Positions 9,321 to 20,500 of a stretch of 64,000 nucleotides of DNA are shown piece after piece. How positions within the stretch are numbered: the stretch's first letter is position 1; every line of letters begins with the position of its first letter. Source of the DNA: Sanderia malayensis (Eukaryota > Cnidaria > Scyphozoa > Semaeostomeae > Pelagiidae); contig RQOL01000702.1 of assembly GCA_013076295.1 (NCBI GenBank), positions 1 through 64,000 on the forward strand, written 5' to 3'. A program made the translations under genes and the position numbers. The notes below the pieces were generated by a model that saw nothing but the letters and a program-made list of their open reading frames with translations, had not been told where the DNA came from and searched no databases.

Positions 9321-12300
9321 AGGCATGAGCGAAGCAAATGCAGCGCACGAAGTGCGCCCTAACAGTCAATGTTTCTTGATAATAGATAGACAGGCGAGAG
9401 CAGCGAGCTAACCCATTGTACGTGGAGTTGAAAGAGGCATGAGCGAAGCGAATGCCGTGCACAAAGTGCGCCCTATCAGTCAATGTTTCTTGATAATAGA
9501 TAAACAGGCGAGCGCAGCGAGCTAACCCATTGTACGTGGGTTTGAAAGAGGCATGAGCGATACGAATGCAGTGCAAGAAGTGCGCCCTATCAGTCAATGT
9601 TTCTTGATAATAGATAAACATGCGAGCGCAGCGAGCTAACCCATTGTACGTGGAGTTGAAAGAGGCTTGGGCGAAGCGAATGCAGCGCACGAAGTGCACC
9701 CTATCAGTCAATGTTTCTTGATAGAAGATAGACAAGCGAGCGCAGCGAGCTAACCCATTGTACGTGGGGTTGAAAGAGGCATCAGCGAAGCGAGTGCAGC
9801 GCACGAAATGCGCCCTATCAGTCAATGTTTCTTGATAATAGATAGACAGGCGAGCGCAGCGAGCTAACCCATTGTACGTGGGGTTGAAAGAGGCATGACC
9901 GAAGCGAATGCAGCACAGGAAGTGCGCCCTATCAGTTCAATGTTTCTTGATAACAGATAGACAGGCGAGCGCAGCGAGCTAACCCATTGTACGTGGGTTT
10001 GAAAGAGGCATGAGCGAAGCGAATGCAGTGCACGAAGTGCGCCCTATCAGTCAATGTTTCTTGATAATAGATAAACAGGCGAGCAAGCGAGCTAACCCAT
10101 TTACGTTGGTTTGAAAGAGGCATGAGCGAAGCGAATGCAGCGCACGAAGTGCGCACTATCAGTCATGTTTCTTGATAATAGATAGACAGGCGAGCGCAGC
10201 GAGCTAACAAATTGTACGTGGATTGAAAGAGGCATGAGCGAAGCGAATGCAGCGCACGAAGTGCGCCCTATCAGTCAATGTTTCTTGATAAAGATAGACA
10301 GGCGAGCGCAGCGAGCTAACGCCATTGTACGTGGGGGTTGAAAGAGGCATGAGCGAAGCGAATGCAGCGCACGAAGTGCGCCCTATCAGGCAATGTTTCT
10401 GGATAATAATAGACAGGCGAGCTCAGCGAGCTAACCCATTGTACGTGGAGTTGAAGAGGCATGAGCGAAGCGAATGCAAGCGCCGAAGTGTGCCCTAATC
10501 AGTCAATGTTTCTTGATAATTAGAAAACAGGCGAGCGCAGCGAGCTAACCCATTGTACATGGTTTCAAAGAGGGCATGAGCGAAGCGAATGCTGCGCACG
10601 AAGTGCCCCCTATCAGTCAATGTTTTCTTGATAATAGATAAACAGGCGAGCGCAGCGAGCTAACCATTGTACGTGGGGTTGAAAGGCATGAGCGAAGCAA
10701 ATGCAGGGCACGAAGTGCCCCTATCAGTCAAGTTTCTTGATAATAGAGTAGACAGGCGAGCGTAGCGAGCTAACCATTGTACGTGGAGTTGAAAGCGCAC
10801 GAAGTGCACCCTATCAGTCAATGTTTCTTGATAGAAGATAGACAGGCGAGCGCAGCGACTTAACCCATTGTACGTGGGGTTGAAAGAGGTATCAGCGAAG
10901 CGAATGCAGTGCACGAAGTGCGCCCTATCAGTCAATGTTTCTTGATAATAGATAGACAGTCGAGCGCAGCGAGCTAAACATTGTACGTGGGGTTGAAAGA
11001 GCATCAGCGAAGCGAATGCAGCGCTCGAAGTGCGCCCATCAGTCAATTTTTCTTGATAATAGATAAACATGCGAGCGCAGCGAGCTAACCCATTGTACGT
11101 GGAGTTGAAAGAGGCATCAGCGAAGCGAATGCAGCGCACGAAGTGCGCCCTATCAGTCAATGTTTCTTGATATAGATAGACAGGCGAGGCGAGCGAGCGA
11201 GCTAACCCATTGTACGTGGGGTTGAAAGAGGCATGAGCCAAGCGAATGCAGCGCACAAACTGCGCCCTATCAATCAATGTTTCTTTATAATAGAAAGACA
11301 GGCGAGCGCAGCGGGCTAACCCATTGTAAGTGGGGTTGAAAGGGGTATGAGCGAAGCAAATGCAGCGCTCGAAGTGCGCCCTATCAGTCAATGTTTCTTG
11401 ATAGAAGATATACAGGCGAGCGTAGCGAGCTAACCCATTGTAAGTGGGGTTGAAAGGGGCATGAGCGGGAGCGAATGCAGCGCACGAAGTGCGCCCTATG
11501 AGCCAATGGTTCTTGATAGTAGATAGACATGCGAGCGCAGCGAGCTAACCCATTGTACATGGAGTTGAAAGAGGCATGAGCAAAGCGAATGCAGTGCACA
11601 AAGTGCGCCCTATCAGTCAATGTTTTTGAAATAGATAAACAGGCGAGCGCAGCGAGCTAACCCATTGTACGTGGAGTTGAAAGAGGCATGAGCAAAGCGA
11701 ATGCAGTGCACGAAGTGAGCCCTATCAGTCAATGTTTCCTGATAATAGATAAACAGGCGAGCGCAGCGAGCTAACCCAATGTATGTGGGTTTGAAAGAGG
11801 CATGAGCGAAGCGAATTCAGCGCACGAAGTGCGCCCTATCAGTCAATGTTTCCTAATAATAGATAAACAGGCGAGCGCAGCGAGCTAAACCATTGTACGT
11901 GGATTTGAAAGAGGCATGAGCGAAGCGAATGCAGTGCATGAAGTGCGCCCTATCAGTCAATGGTTCTTGATAATAGATAGACATGCGAGCGCAGGGAGCT
12001 AACCCATTGTACGTGGAGTTGAAAGAGGCATGAGGGAAGGGAATGCAGCCCACGAAGTGCGCCCTATCAGTCAATGTTTCTTGATAATAGATAGACAGGC
12101 GAGCGCAGCGAGCTAACCCATTGTACGTGGGCTTGAAAGAGGCATCAGCGAAGCGAATGCAGCGCACGAAGTGCGCCCTATCAGTCAGTGTTTCTTGATA
12201 ATGGATAGACAGGCGAGCGCAGCGAGCTAACCCATTGTACGTGGGGTTGAAAGAGGCATGAGCGAAGCGAATGCAGCGCACGAAGTGCGCCTATCAGTCA

Positions 12301-13549
12301 CTGTTTCTTGATAATAGATAGACAGGCGAGCGCAGCGAGCTAACCCATTGTACGTGGGGTTGAAAGAGGCATGAGCGAAGCGAATGCAGCGCACAAACTG
12401 CCCCCTATCAATCAATGTTTCTTTGAAATAGAAAGACAAGGCGAGCGCAGGGAGCTAACCCATTGTAAGGGGGGTTGAAAGGGGCATGAGCGGAAGCGAA
12501 TGCAGTGCACAAAGTGCGCCCTATCAGTCAATGTTTCTTGATAATAGATAAACAGGCGAGCGCAGCGAGCTAACCCATTGTACGTGGAGTTGAAAGAGGC
12601 ATGAGCAAAGGGAATGCAGTGCACGAAGTGAGCCCTATCAGTCAATGTTTCCTGATAATAGATAACGGCGACGCGCGAGCTAACCCATTGTATGTGGGTT
12701 TGAAAGAGGCATGAGCGAGCGGAATTCAGCGCACGAAGGCTGGCCCTCTAATAGTCAATGTTTCTATATAGATAAACAGGCGGCGCAGCGAGCTAATAAA
12801 CCATTGTACGTGGATTTGAAAGAGGCATGAGCGAAGCGAATGCAGTGCATGAAGTGCGCCCTATCTGTCAATGGTTCTTGATAATAGATAGACATGCGAG
12901 CGCAGCGAGCTAACCCATTGTAAGTGGGGTTGAAAGGGGTATGAGCGAAGCGAATGCAGCGCACGAAGTGCGCCCTATCAGTCAATGTTTCTTGATATAG
13001 ATATACAGGCGAGCGTGCGAGCGAGCTAACCCATAGTGAGTGGGGTTGAAAGGGCTGAGAGCGGGAGCGAATGCAGCGCACGAAGTGCGCCCTATGAGCC
13101 AATGGTTCTTGATAGTAGATAGACATGCGAGCGCAGCGAGCTAACCCATTGTACATGGAGTTGAAAGAGGCATGAGAAAGCGAATGCAGTGCACAAAGTG
13201 CGCCCTATTCAGTCAATGTTTCTTGATAATAGATAAACAGGCGAGCGCAGCGAGCTAACCCAGTGTACGTGGAGTTGAAAGAGGCATGAGCAAAGCGAAT
13301 GCAGTGCACGAAGTGAGCCCTATCAGTCAATGTTTCCTGATAATAGATAAACAGGCGAGCGCAGCGAGCTAACCCATTGTATGTGGGTTTGAAAGAGGCA
13401 TGAGCGAAGCAAATTCAGCGCAACGAAGTGCGCCCTATCAGTCAATGTTTCCTAGTAATAGATAAACAGGCGAGCGCAGCGAGCTAAACCATTGTACGTG
13501 GATTTGAAAGAGGCATGAGCGAAGCGAATGCAGTGCATGAAGTGCGCCC
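9321..13549 (+). repeat. 114-bp GC-hairpin satellite, array 2 (about 37 units)
   Basis: Same unit and orientation as the array at 1,125, but with more variants: GCAGTGCACAAAGTGCGCC, CATGCGAGCGC, and TTTCCTGATAATAG. Many units carry small indels, particularly 10,080-10,800 and 12,650-13,200. It starts right after a short linker, GTTGCAAGAGGAGTAGGCAG. It stops at the 6-bp GCGCCC that borders the foldback element, and its continuation resumes at 24,833 in the same orientation. Confidence 0.95.
13544..13549 (+). repeat. Left target-site duplication GCGCCC
   Basis: GCGCCC directly precedes the foldback terminus AGTAGGAG and is repeated directly after the other terminus. An uninterrupted satellite unit has GTGCGCCCTATC with a single GCGCCC. 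If the terminus is read as CAGTAGG...CCTACTG, the duplication shortens to CGCC (4 bp), so its true length is 4 to 6 bp. Confidence 0.8.
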
Positions 13550-13637
13550 AGTAGGAGATGAAGTGCGTGTCCGAGCACTAGCGCGCATGCGCATTAGAAT
13601 TTTTTATTTTATTTTAGTGTTAAGATCACGCATGCGC

Positions 13638-14041
13638 GTTCGAATGCGGCGTTCGAATGTACGCGGAAAATCTCTGTCATGAGAAATCAGAAACTTCTAG
13701 AATCTGGTAAAGTTAGTTTGAAGTTGCAAAACATCGCCAAAGCTGATAAAAACCCATAAAAAGCTTAATAACTAAAACGGGTTTTGTTTATGAAAAGATT
13801 TTTTAAAAATAAAAAAGAAAATCTCTTGGTTTATTGAATGAATTGTTTCATATTTTTCTATGCACTTATAAGATGATAAGAATTTGTTAAATAAATCGCA
13901 AGAAAACACAAAATATCGAGGAATGGCAAATTCACGTTCTCGGCTCGAGATTGAATTCAAAGAACCAATCAGAAACTTTCGAATGCGACGTTCGAATGTG
14001 CGCGTCAAATCTCTGTCATGAGAAATCAGAAACTTCTAGAA
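13638..14041. repeat. Subterminal direct repeat pair, left arm
   Basis: Two ~65-bp direct copies lie at 13,638-13,702 and 13,978-14,041. Each has two TTCGAATG boxes, then AAATCTCTGTCATGAGAAAT and CAGAAACTTCTAGAA. The left tip also carries GCGCATGCGC-type palindromes at about 13,583 and 13,630. Mirrored copies occur in the right arm near 24,330-24,395 and 24,670-24,740. Subterminal repeats like these are common transposase-binding or regulatory sites in DNA transposons; the role here is inferred. Confidence 0.7.
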
Positions 14042-14299
14042 CTTTTCCGAGGGGAAATCCCTGACGTCACATTGAAAGATTTTTCTAGAAACAGAAAATC
14101 TCTGTAATCTGATTGGCTGATAGCCAAGATTTCGAGTCACTTTAAAACAAAACTTGAAATGGACATTATTCAAAACAAAATGTGCAAGCTGTTGAAGAAA
14201 CTATTTTAACACGTTTCAAGAAGAAAGACGCCATGAAAAAGAGACCATTTTCTGCATTAGCAAACAATAATATCTAAACCTTTTTATAAGCATTGTTAT

Positions 14300-14795
14300 A
14301 TATCCTACTATATGGAAATTGCTGGAGTACATTAAATCAAGTTCATTCACAGCAGCATCCTCAGAATCACTAGCTTCCTCTTCTTCGTCATTCTTTGCTT
14401 GACGTATGATGAGATATTTTCTTTTCTCAATAGCATAATCTAAGGCCTCTTGCATATCCATATCATCTTCCTCTGTGCTTTTTGCATCGTTGCTATAACT
14501 GCAGTTACAACAGCGTCATTTTCAAAACTTCTATTATATAAAAATTTACGTTTGAAAACTTGCAATATGTTTTCATCTTCATCCACTTCCTTACGCATAG
14601 AAGGCCATACATTCCTAAGGGAAGATCCTCATCAGTGTTGACAGTTTCATCATTATCATGATCACTTTCAACTTCTATCTCATCATCTGAGGTAGACTCT
14701 TCACTGCTCTCCTCGTGCATCTCTTCTTCATGTCGTGTAACATTACTTTTATACTTGGAAGAAAATTCACATTGATCACATTTATACTGACTCAT
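14300..14795 (-). pseudogene. C2H2 zinc-finger small protein, left-arm copy (frameshifted)
   Basis: The first ATG is at 14,795; the open frame extends upstream only through a TTG. The N-terminus has one classical C2H2 finger, C-x2-C-x12-H-x4-H (CDQCEF...TRHEEEMH), within the first ~25 residues. A Ser/Glu/Asp-rich acidic segment (EESSEES, SDHDND, NTDEDLP) follows. A missing G at about 14,622 in CTTAGGAATG throws the frame off. The later part (RSFEN, ATMQKAQ, then a charged helix-like EALDYAIEKRKY and an acidic tail EEEEASDSED) continues in other frames, with a further 1-nt loss near 14,463. The inverted twin in the right arm has different lesions. One finger plus acidic stretches suggests a DNA- or RNA-binding accessory protein of the element, but I recognise no named family. 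Confidence 0.7.
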
Positions 14796-14865
14796 GGCTA
14801 GCTGTTTACTTATAATTACCAACTAACTCTTAAATCCCTGAATTATAGAGTCTCAACTCGCTTGA

Positions 14866-14872
14866 TTTTATA
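14866..14872 (-). promoter_or_regulatory. TATA-like box for the left zinc-finger frame
   Basis: TATAAAA on the minus strand, about 70 bases before the MSQYKC start codon. The inverted copy in the right arm is preserved in the same place. Position and sequence fit a core promoter, but no initiator is recognisable. Confidence 0.4.
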
Positions 14873-14939
14873 GATAAGTTCCTCCATTCATTATGATACG
14901 GGAGAGGGACTGAACGATATTTCCGAATAAACAAACTTA

Positions 14940-17480
14940 ATCCTTGGATAATGCTAACTAATCCTGATTAATGACTACTCCATTCTAGCTAATTATTCCT
15001 AGTCATTACCTTCTCAATACTTGATCCTCAATACATCCTTGATTATCATTCCTAATCATTATCATTAGTTGATCCTTCACTGATCCTTACTAATCCTTAC
15101 CAATCATACCTATTCATTACCTGATCATCAGTAGATCCTTAACTGATCCTTGATAATCCTTACCGTCACTACTGATCATTACTTGATCCTTAACTGATCC
15201 TCACTAATCCTAACTAATCATTCCTAATCATTACCTATCATTACTTGATCCTTAACTGATCCTCACTAATCCTAACTAATCATCCCTAATCATTACCTTT
15301 ATCATTACTTGATCCTTAACTGATCCTTCTAATCCTAACTAATCATTCCTAATCAATACCTTATCATTACTTGATCCTTAACTGATCCTCACTAATCCTA
15401 ACTAATCATTCCTAATCATTACCTTATCATTACTTGATCCTTAACTGATCCTCACTAATCCTAACTAATCATCCCTAATCATTACCTTATCATTACTTGA
15501 TCCTTAACTGATCCTCACTAATCCTAACTAATCATTCCTAGTCATTACCTTCTCATACTTGATCCTCATACATCCTTGATTATCATTCCTAGTCATTACC
15601 TGATCAATAGTTGATCCTTCACTGACCCTTACTAATCCTTACCAATCATACCTTTTCATTACCTGATCATTAGTAGATCCTTAACTGATCCTTGCTAGTC
15701 CTTATCAATCTTTCCTAATCATCATCTGATCATCAGTAGATCTTTAACTAATCCTCACTAATCCTAACTAATCATTCCTAATCATTACCTTATCATTACT
15801 TGATCCTTAACTGATCCTCACTAATCCTAACTAATCATCCCTAATCATTACCTTATCATTACTTGATCCTTAACTGATCCTTTCTAATCCTAACTAATCA
15901 TTCCTAATCAATACTTATCATTACTTGATCCTTAACTGATCCTCACTAATCCTAACTAATCATTCCTAATCATTACCTTATCATTACTTGATCCTTAACT
16001 GATCCTCACTAATCCTAACTAATCATTCCTAATCATTACCTTATCATTACTTGATCCTTAACTGATCCTCACTAATCCTAACTAATCATTCCTAATCATT
16101 TACCTTATCATTACTTGATCCTTAACTGATCCTCACTAATCTTACTATCATCCTAATCATTACCTTATCATTACTTGATCCTTAACTGATCCTCACTAAT
16201 CCTAACTAATCATTCCTAATCATTACTGATCATCAGTAGATCCTTAACTGATCTTTGATAATCTTACAGTCATTACTGATCATCAGTTGATCTTTACTGA
16301 TCCTCACTTATCCTAACTAATATCATCCCTAATCATTACCTTATCATTACTTGATCCTTAACTGATCCTTTCTAATCCTAACTAATTATTCCCATTATTA
16401 CCTGATCATCAGTTGATCCTTAACTGATCCTCACTAATCCTAACTAATCATCCCTAATCATTACCTTATCATTACTTGATCCTTAACTGATCCTCACTAA
16501 TCCTAACTAATCATTCCTAATCATTACCTTATCATTATTTGATCCTTAACTGATCCCTTCTAATCCTAACTAATTATTCCCAATCATTACCTGATCATCA
16601 GTTGATCCTTAACTGATCCTCACTAATCCTAACTAATCATTCCTAATCATTACCTTATCATTACTTGATCCTTAACTGATCCTTTCTAATCCTAACTAAT
16701 CATTCCTAATCATTACCTTATCATTACTTGATCCTTACTAATCCTTACCAATCATAATTAATCATTCCTAATCATTACCTTATCATTACTTTATCCTTGC
16801 TAATCCTTACCAATCATAATTAATCATTCCTAATCATTACCTTACCATTACTTGATCCTTAACTGATCCTTGCCAATCATACATAATCATTACCTTATCA
16901 TTACTTGATCCTCAACTGATCCTTGCCAATCCAAACTATTCATTACTAATCATTCCTAATCATTACCAATCATTACTTGATCCTTAACTGATCCTCACTA
17001 ATCCTTACCAATCATAATTAATCATTCCTAATCATTACCTTATCATTACTTGATCCTTAACTGATCCTTGCCAATCATACATAATCATTACCTTATCATT
17101 CCTAATCATTACCTTATCATTACTTTATCCTTAGCTGATCCTCACCAATCCTTACTAATCATTCCTAATCATTACCAATCATTACTTGATCCTTAGCTGA
17201 TCCTCACCAATCCTTACCAATCATACATAATCATTACCTGATCATCAGTTGATCCTTAGCTGATCCTCACTAATCCTTACCAATCATACTTAATCATTAG
17301 CAGATCATCAGTTGATCCTTAACTGATCCTTGCTAGTCCTTATCAATCTTTCCTAATCATCATCTGATCATCAGTTGATCCTTACTAGTCCTGGCTTTAT
17401 CCATTCAACATTTATCCTTACTAATCCTGACTAATAAATTCTTATCATAACCAATCCTTATTAATCCTTGCCTAGATTTT
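14940..17480 (+). repeat. 63-bp minisatellite of the foldback, left arm
   Basis: Tandem units of 63 bp: TAATCATTCCTAATCATTAC, CTTATCATTACTTGATCC, TTAACTGATCCTCACTAA, TCCTAAC. The unit itself is built from 9-10 bp sub-repeats of the CTAATCATT type. Variant units with ATCATCAGTTGATCC are interspersed. It holds no open frame of note. This is the reverse complement of the right-arm array. Confidence 0.93.
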
Positions 17481-17492
17481 ATTAATCTTCAG

Positions 17493-17540
17493 TTGATCCC
17501 TGTTCTGTACTGAACACCCTCCACACCCTCCACAGTACTG
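17493..17540. other. 48-bp hinge of the foldback
   Basis: This is the only part between the arms that is not inverted. The left arm ends ATTAATCTTCAG at 17,492 and the right begins CTGAAGATTAAT at 17,541. The hinge contains CCCTCCACACCCTCCACA, a direct doubling of CCCTCCACA, and a CAGTACTG palindrome at its right edge. A short spacer between long arms would be the loop of a hairpin or cruciform. Confidence 0.85.
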
Positions 17541-20500
17541 CTGAAGATTAATAAAATCTAGGCAAGGATTAATAAGGATTGGGTTATGATAAGAATTTAT
17601 TAGTCAGGATTAGTAAGGATAAATGTTGAATGGATAAAGCCAGGACTAGTAAGGATCAACTGATGATCAGATGATGATTAGGAAAGATTGATAAGGACTA
17701 GCAAGGATCAGTTAAGGATCAACTGATGATCTGCTAATGATTAAGTATGATTGGTAAGGATTAGTGAGGATCAGCTAAGGATCAACTGATGATCAGGTAA
17801 TGATTATGTATGATTGGTAAGGATTGGTGAGGATCAGCTAAGGATCAAGTAATGATTGGTAATGATTAGGAATGATTAGTAAGGATTGGTGAGGATCAGC
17901 TAAGGATAAAGTAATGATAAGGTAATGATTAGGAATGATAAGGTAATGATTATGTATGATTGGCAAGGATCAGTTAAGGATCAAGTAATGATAAGGTAAT
18001 GATTAGGAATGATTAATTATGATTGGTAAGGATTAGTGAGGATCAGTTAAGGATCAAGTAATGATTGGTAATGATTAGGAATGATTAGTAATGAATAGTT
18101 TGGATTGGCAAGGATCAGTTGAGGATCAAGTAATGATAAGGTAATGATTATGTATGATTGGCAAGGATCAGTTAAGGATCAAGTAATGGTAAGGTAATGA
18201 TTAGGAATGATTAATTATGATTGGTAAGGATTAGCAAGGATAAAGTAATGATAAGGTAATGATTAGGAATGATTAATTATGATTGGTAAGGATTAGTAAG
18301 GATCATGTAATGATAAGGTAATGATTATGTATGATTGGCAAGGATCAGTTAAGGATCAAGTAATGATAATGTAATGATTAGAAATGATTAATTAGGATTG
18401 GTAAGGATTAGTGAGGATCAAGTAATGATAAGGTATTGATTAGGAATGATTAATTATGATTGGTTAGGATTAGTTAAGGATCAAGTAATGATAAGGTAAT
18501 GATTAGGAATTATTAGTTAGGATTAGTAAGGATCAGTTAAGAGGATCATGTAATGAGAAGGTAATGATTAGGAATGATTAGTTAGAATTAGTGAGGATCA
18601 GTTAAGGATCAAGTAATGATAAGGTAATGATTAGGAATGATTAGTTAGGATTAGTGAGGATCAGTTAAGGATCAAGTAATGATAAGGTAATGATTAGGAA
18701 TGATTAGTTAGGATTAGAAAGGATCAGTTAAGGATCAAGTAATGATAAGGTAATGATTAGGAATGATTAGTTAGGATTAGTGAGGATCAGTTAAGGATCA
18801 ACTGATGATCAGGTAATGATTGGGAATAATTAGTTAGGATTAGAAGGGATCAGTTAAGGATCAAGTAATGATAAGGTAATGATTAGGGATAATTAGTTAA
18901 GATTAGTGAGGATCAGTTAAGCATCAAGTAATGATAAGGTAATGATTAGGAATGATTAGTTAGGATTAGTGAGGATCAGTTAAGGATCAAGTAATGATAA
19001 GGTAATGATTAGGAATGATTAGTTAGGATTAGTGAGGATCAGTTAAGGATCAACTGATGATCAGGTAATGATTGGAATAATTAGTTAGGATTAGAAAGGA
19101 TCAGTTAAGGATCAAGTAATGATAAGGTAATGATTAGGGATGATTAGTTAGGATAAGTGAGGATCAGTTAAAGATCAACTGATGATCAGTAATGACTGTA
19201 AGGATTATCAAAGATCAGTTAAGGATCTACTGATGATCAGGTAATGATTAGGAATGATTAGTTAGGATTAGTGAGGATCAGTTAAGGATCAAGTAATGAT
19301 AAGGTAATGATTAGGGATGATTAGTTAAGATTAGTGAGGATCAGTTAAGGATCAAGTAATGATAAGGTAATGATTAGGGATGATTAGTTAGGATTAGTGA
19401 GGATCAGTTAAGGATCAAGTAATGATAAGGTAATGATTAGGAATGATTAGTTAGGATTAGTGAGGATTAGTTAAAGATCTACTGATGATCAGATGATGAT
19501 TAGGAAAGATTGATAAGGACTAGCAAGGATCAGTTAAGGATCTACTAATGATCAGGTAATGAAAAGGTATGATTGGTAAGGATTAGTAAGGGTCAGTGAA
19601 GGATCAACTAATGATCAGGTAATGACTAGGAATGATAATCAAGGATGTATTGAGGATCAAGTATTGAGAAGGTAATGACTAGGAATGATTAGCTAGGATT
19701 AGTGAGGATCAGTTAAGGATCAAGTAAAGATAAGGTAATGATTAGGGATGATTAGTTAGGATTAGTGAGGATCAGTTAAGGATCAAGTAATGATAAGGTA
19801 ATGATTAGGAATGATTAGTTAGGATTAGTGAGGATCAGTTAAGGATCAAGTAATGATAAGGTATTGATTAGGAATGATTAGTTAGGATTAGAAGGGATCA
19901 GTAAAGGATCAAGTAATGATAAGGTAATGATTAGGGATGATTAGTTAGGATTAGTGAGGATCAGTTAAGGATCAAGTAATGATAAGGTAATGATTAGGAA
20001 TGATTAATTATGATTGGTAAGGATTAGCAAGGATAAAGTAATGATAAGGTAATGATTAGGAATGATTAATTATGATTGGTAAGGATTAGTAAGGATCATG
20101 TAATGATAAGGTAATGATTATGTATGATTGGCAAGGATCAGTTAAGGATCAAGTAATGATAATGTAATGATTAGGAATGATTAATTAGGATTGGTAAGGA
20201 TTAGTGAGGATCAAGTAATGATAAGGTATTGATTAGGAATGATTAATTATGATTGGTTAGGATTAGTTAAGGATCAAGTAATGATAAGGTAATGATTAGG
20301 AATGATTAGTTAGGATTAGTAAGGATCAGTTAAGAGGATCATGTAATGAGAAGGTAATGATTAGGAATGATTAGTTAGAATTAGTGAGGATCAGTTAAGG
20401 ATCAAGTAATGATAAGGTAATGATTAGGAATGATTAGTTAGGATTAGTGAGGATCAGTTAAGGATCAAGTAATGATAAGGTAATGATTAGGAATGATTAG

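Noticed and set aside
1125..13549. CRISPR-like array of regularly spaced repeats
   Set aside because: Repeat and spacer are the same unit throughout, with no unique spacers, no cas genes and a eukaryotic setting. It is a tandem satellite.
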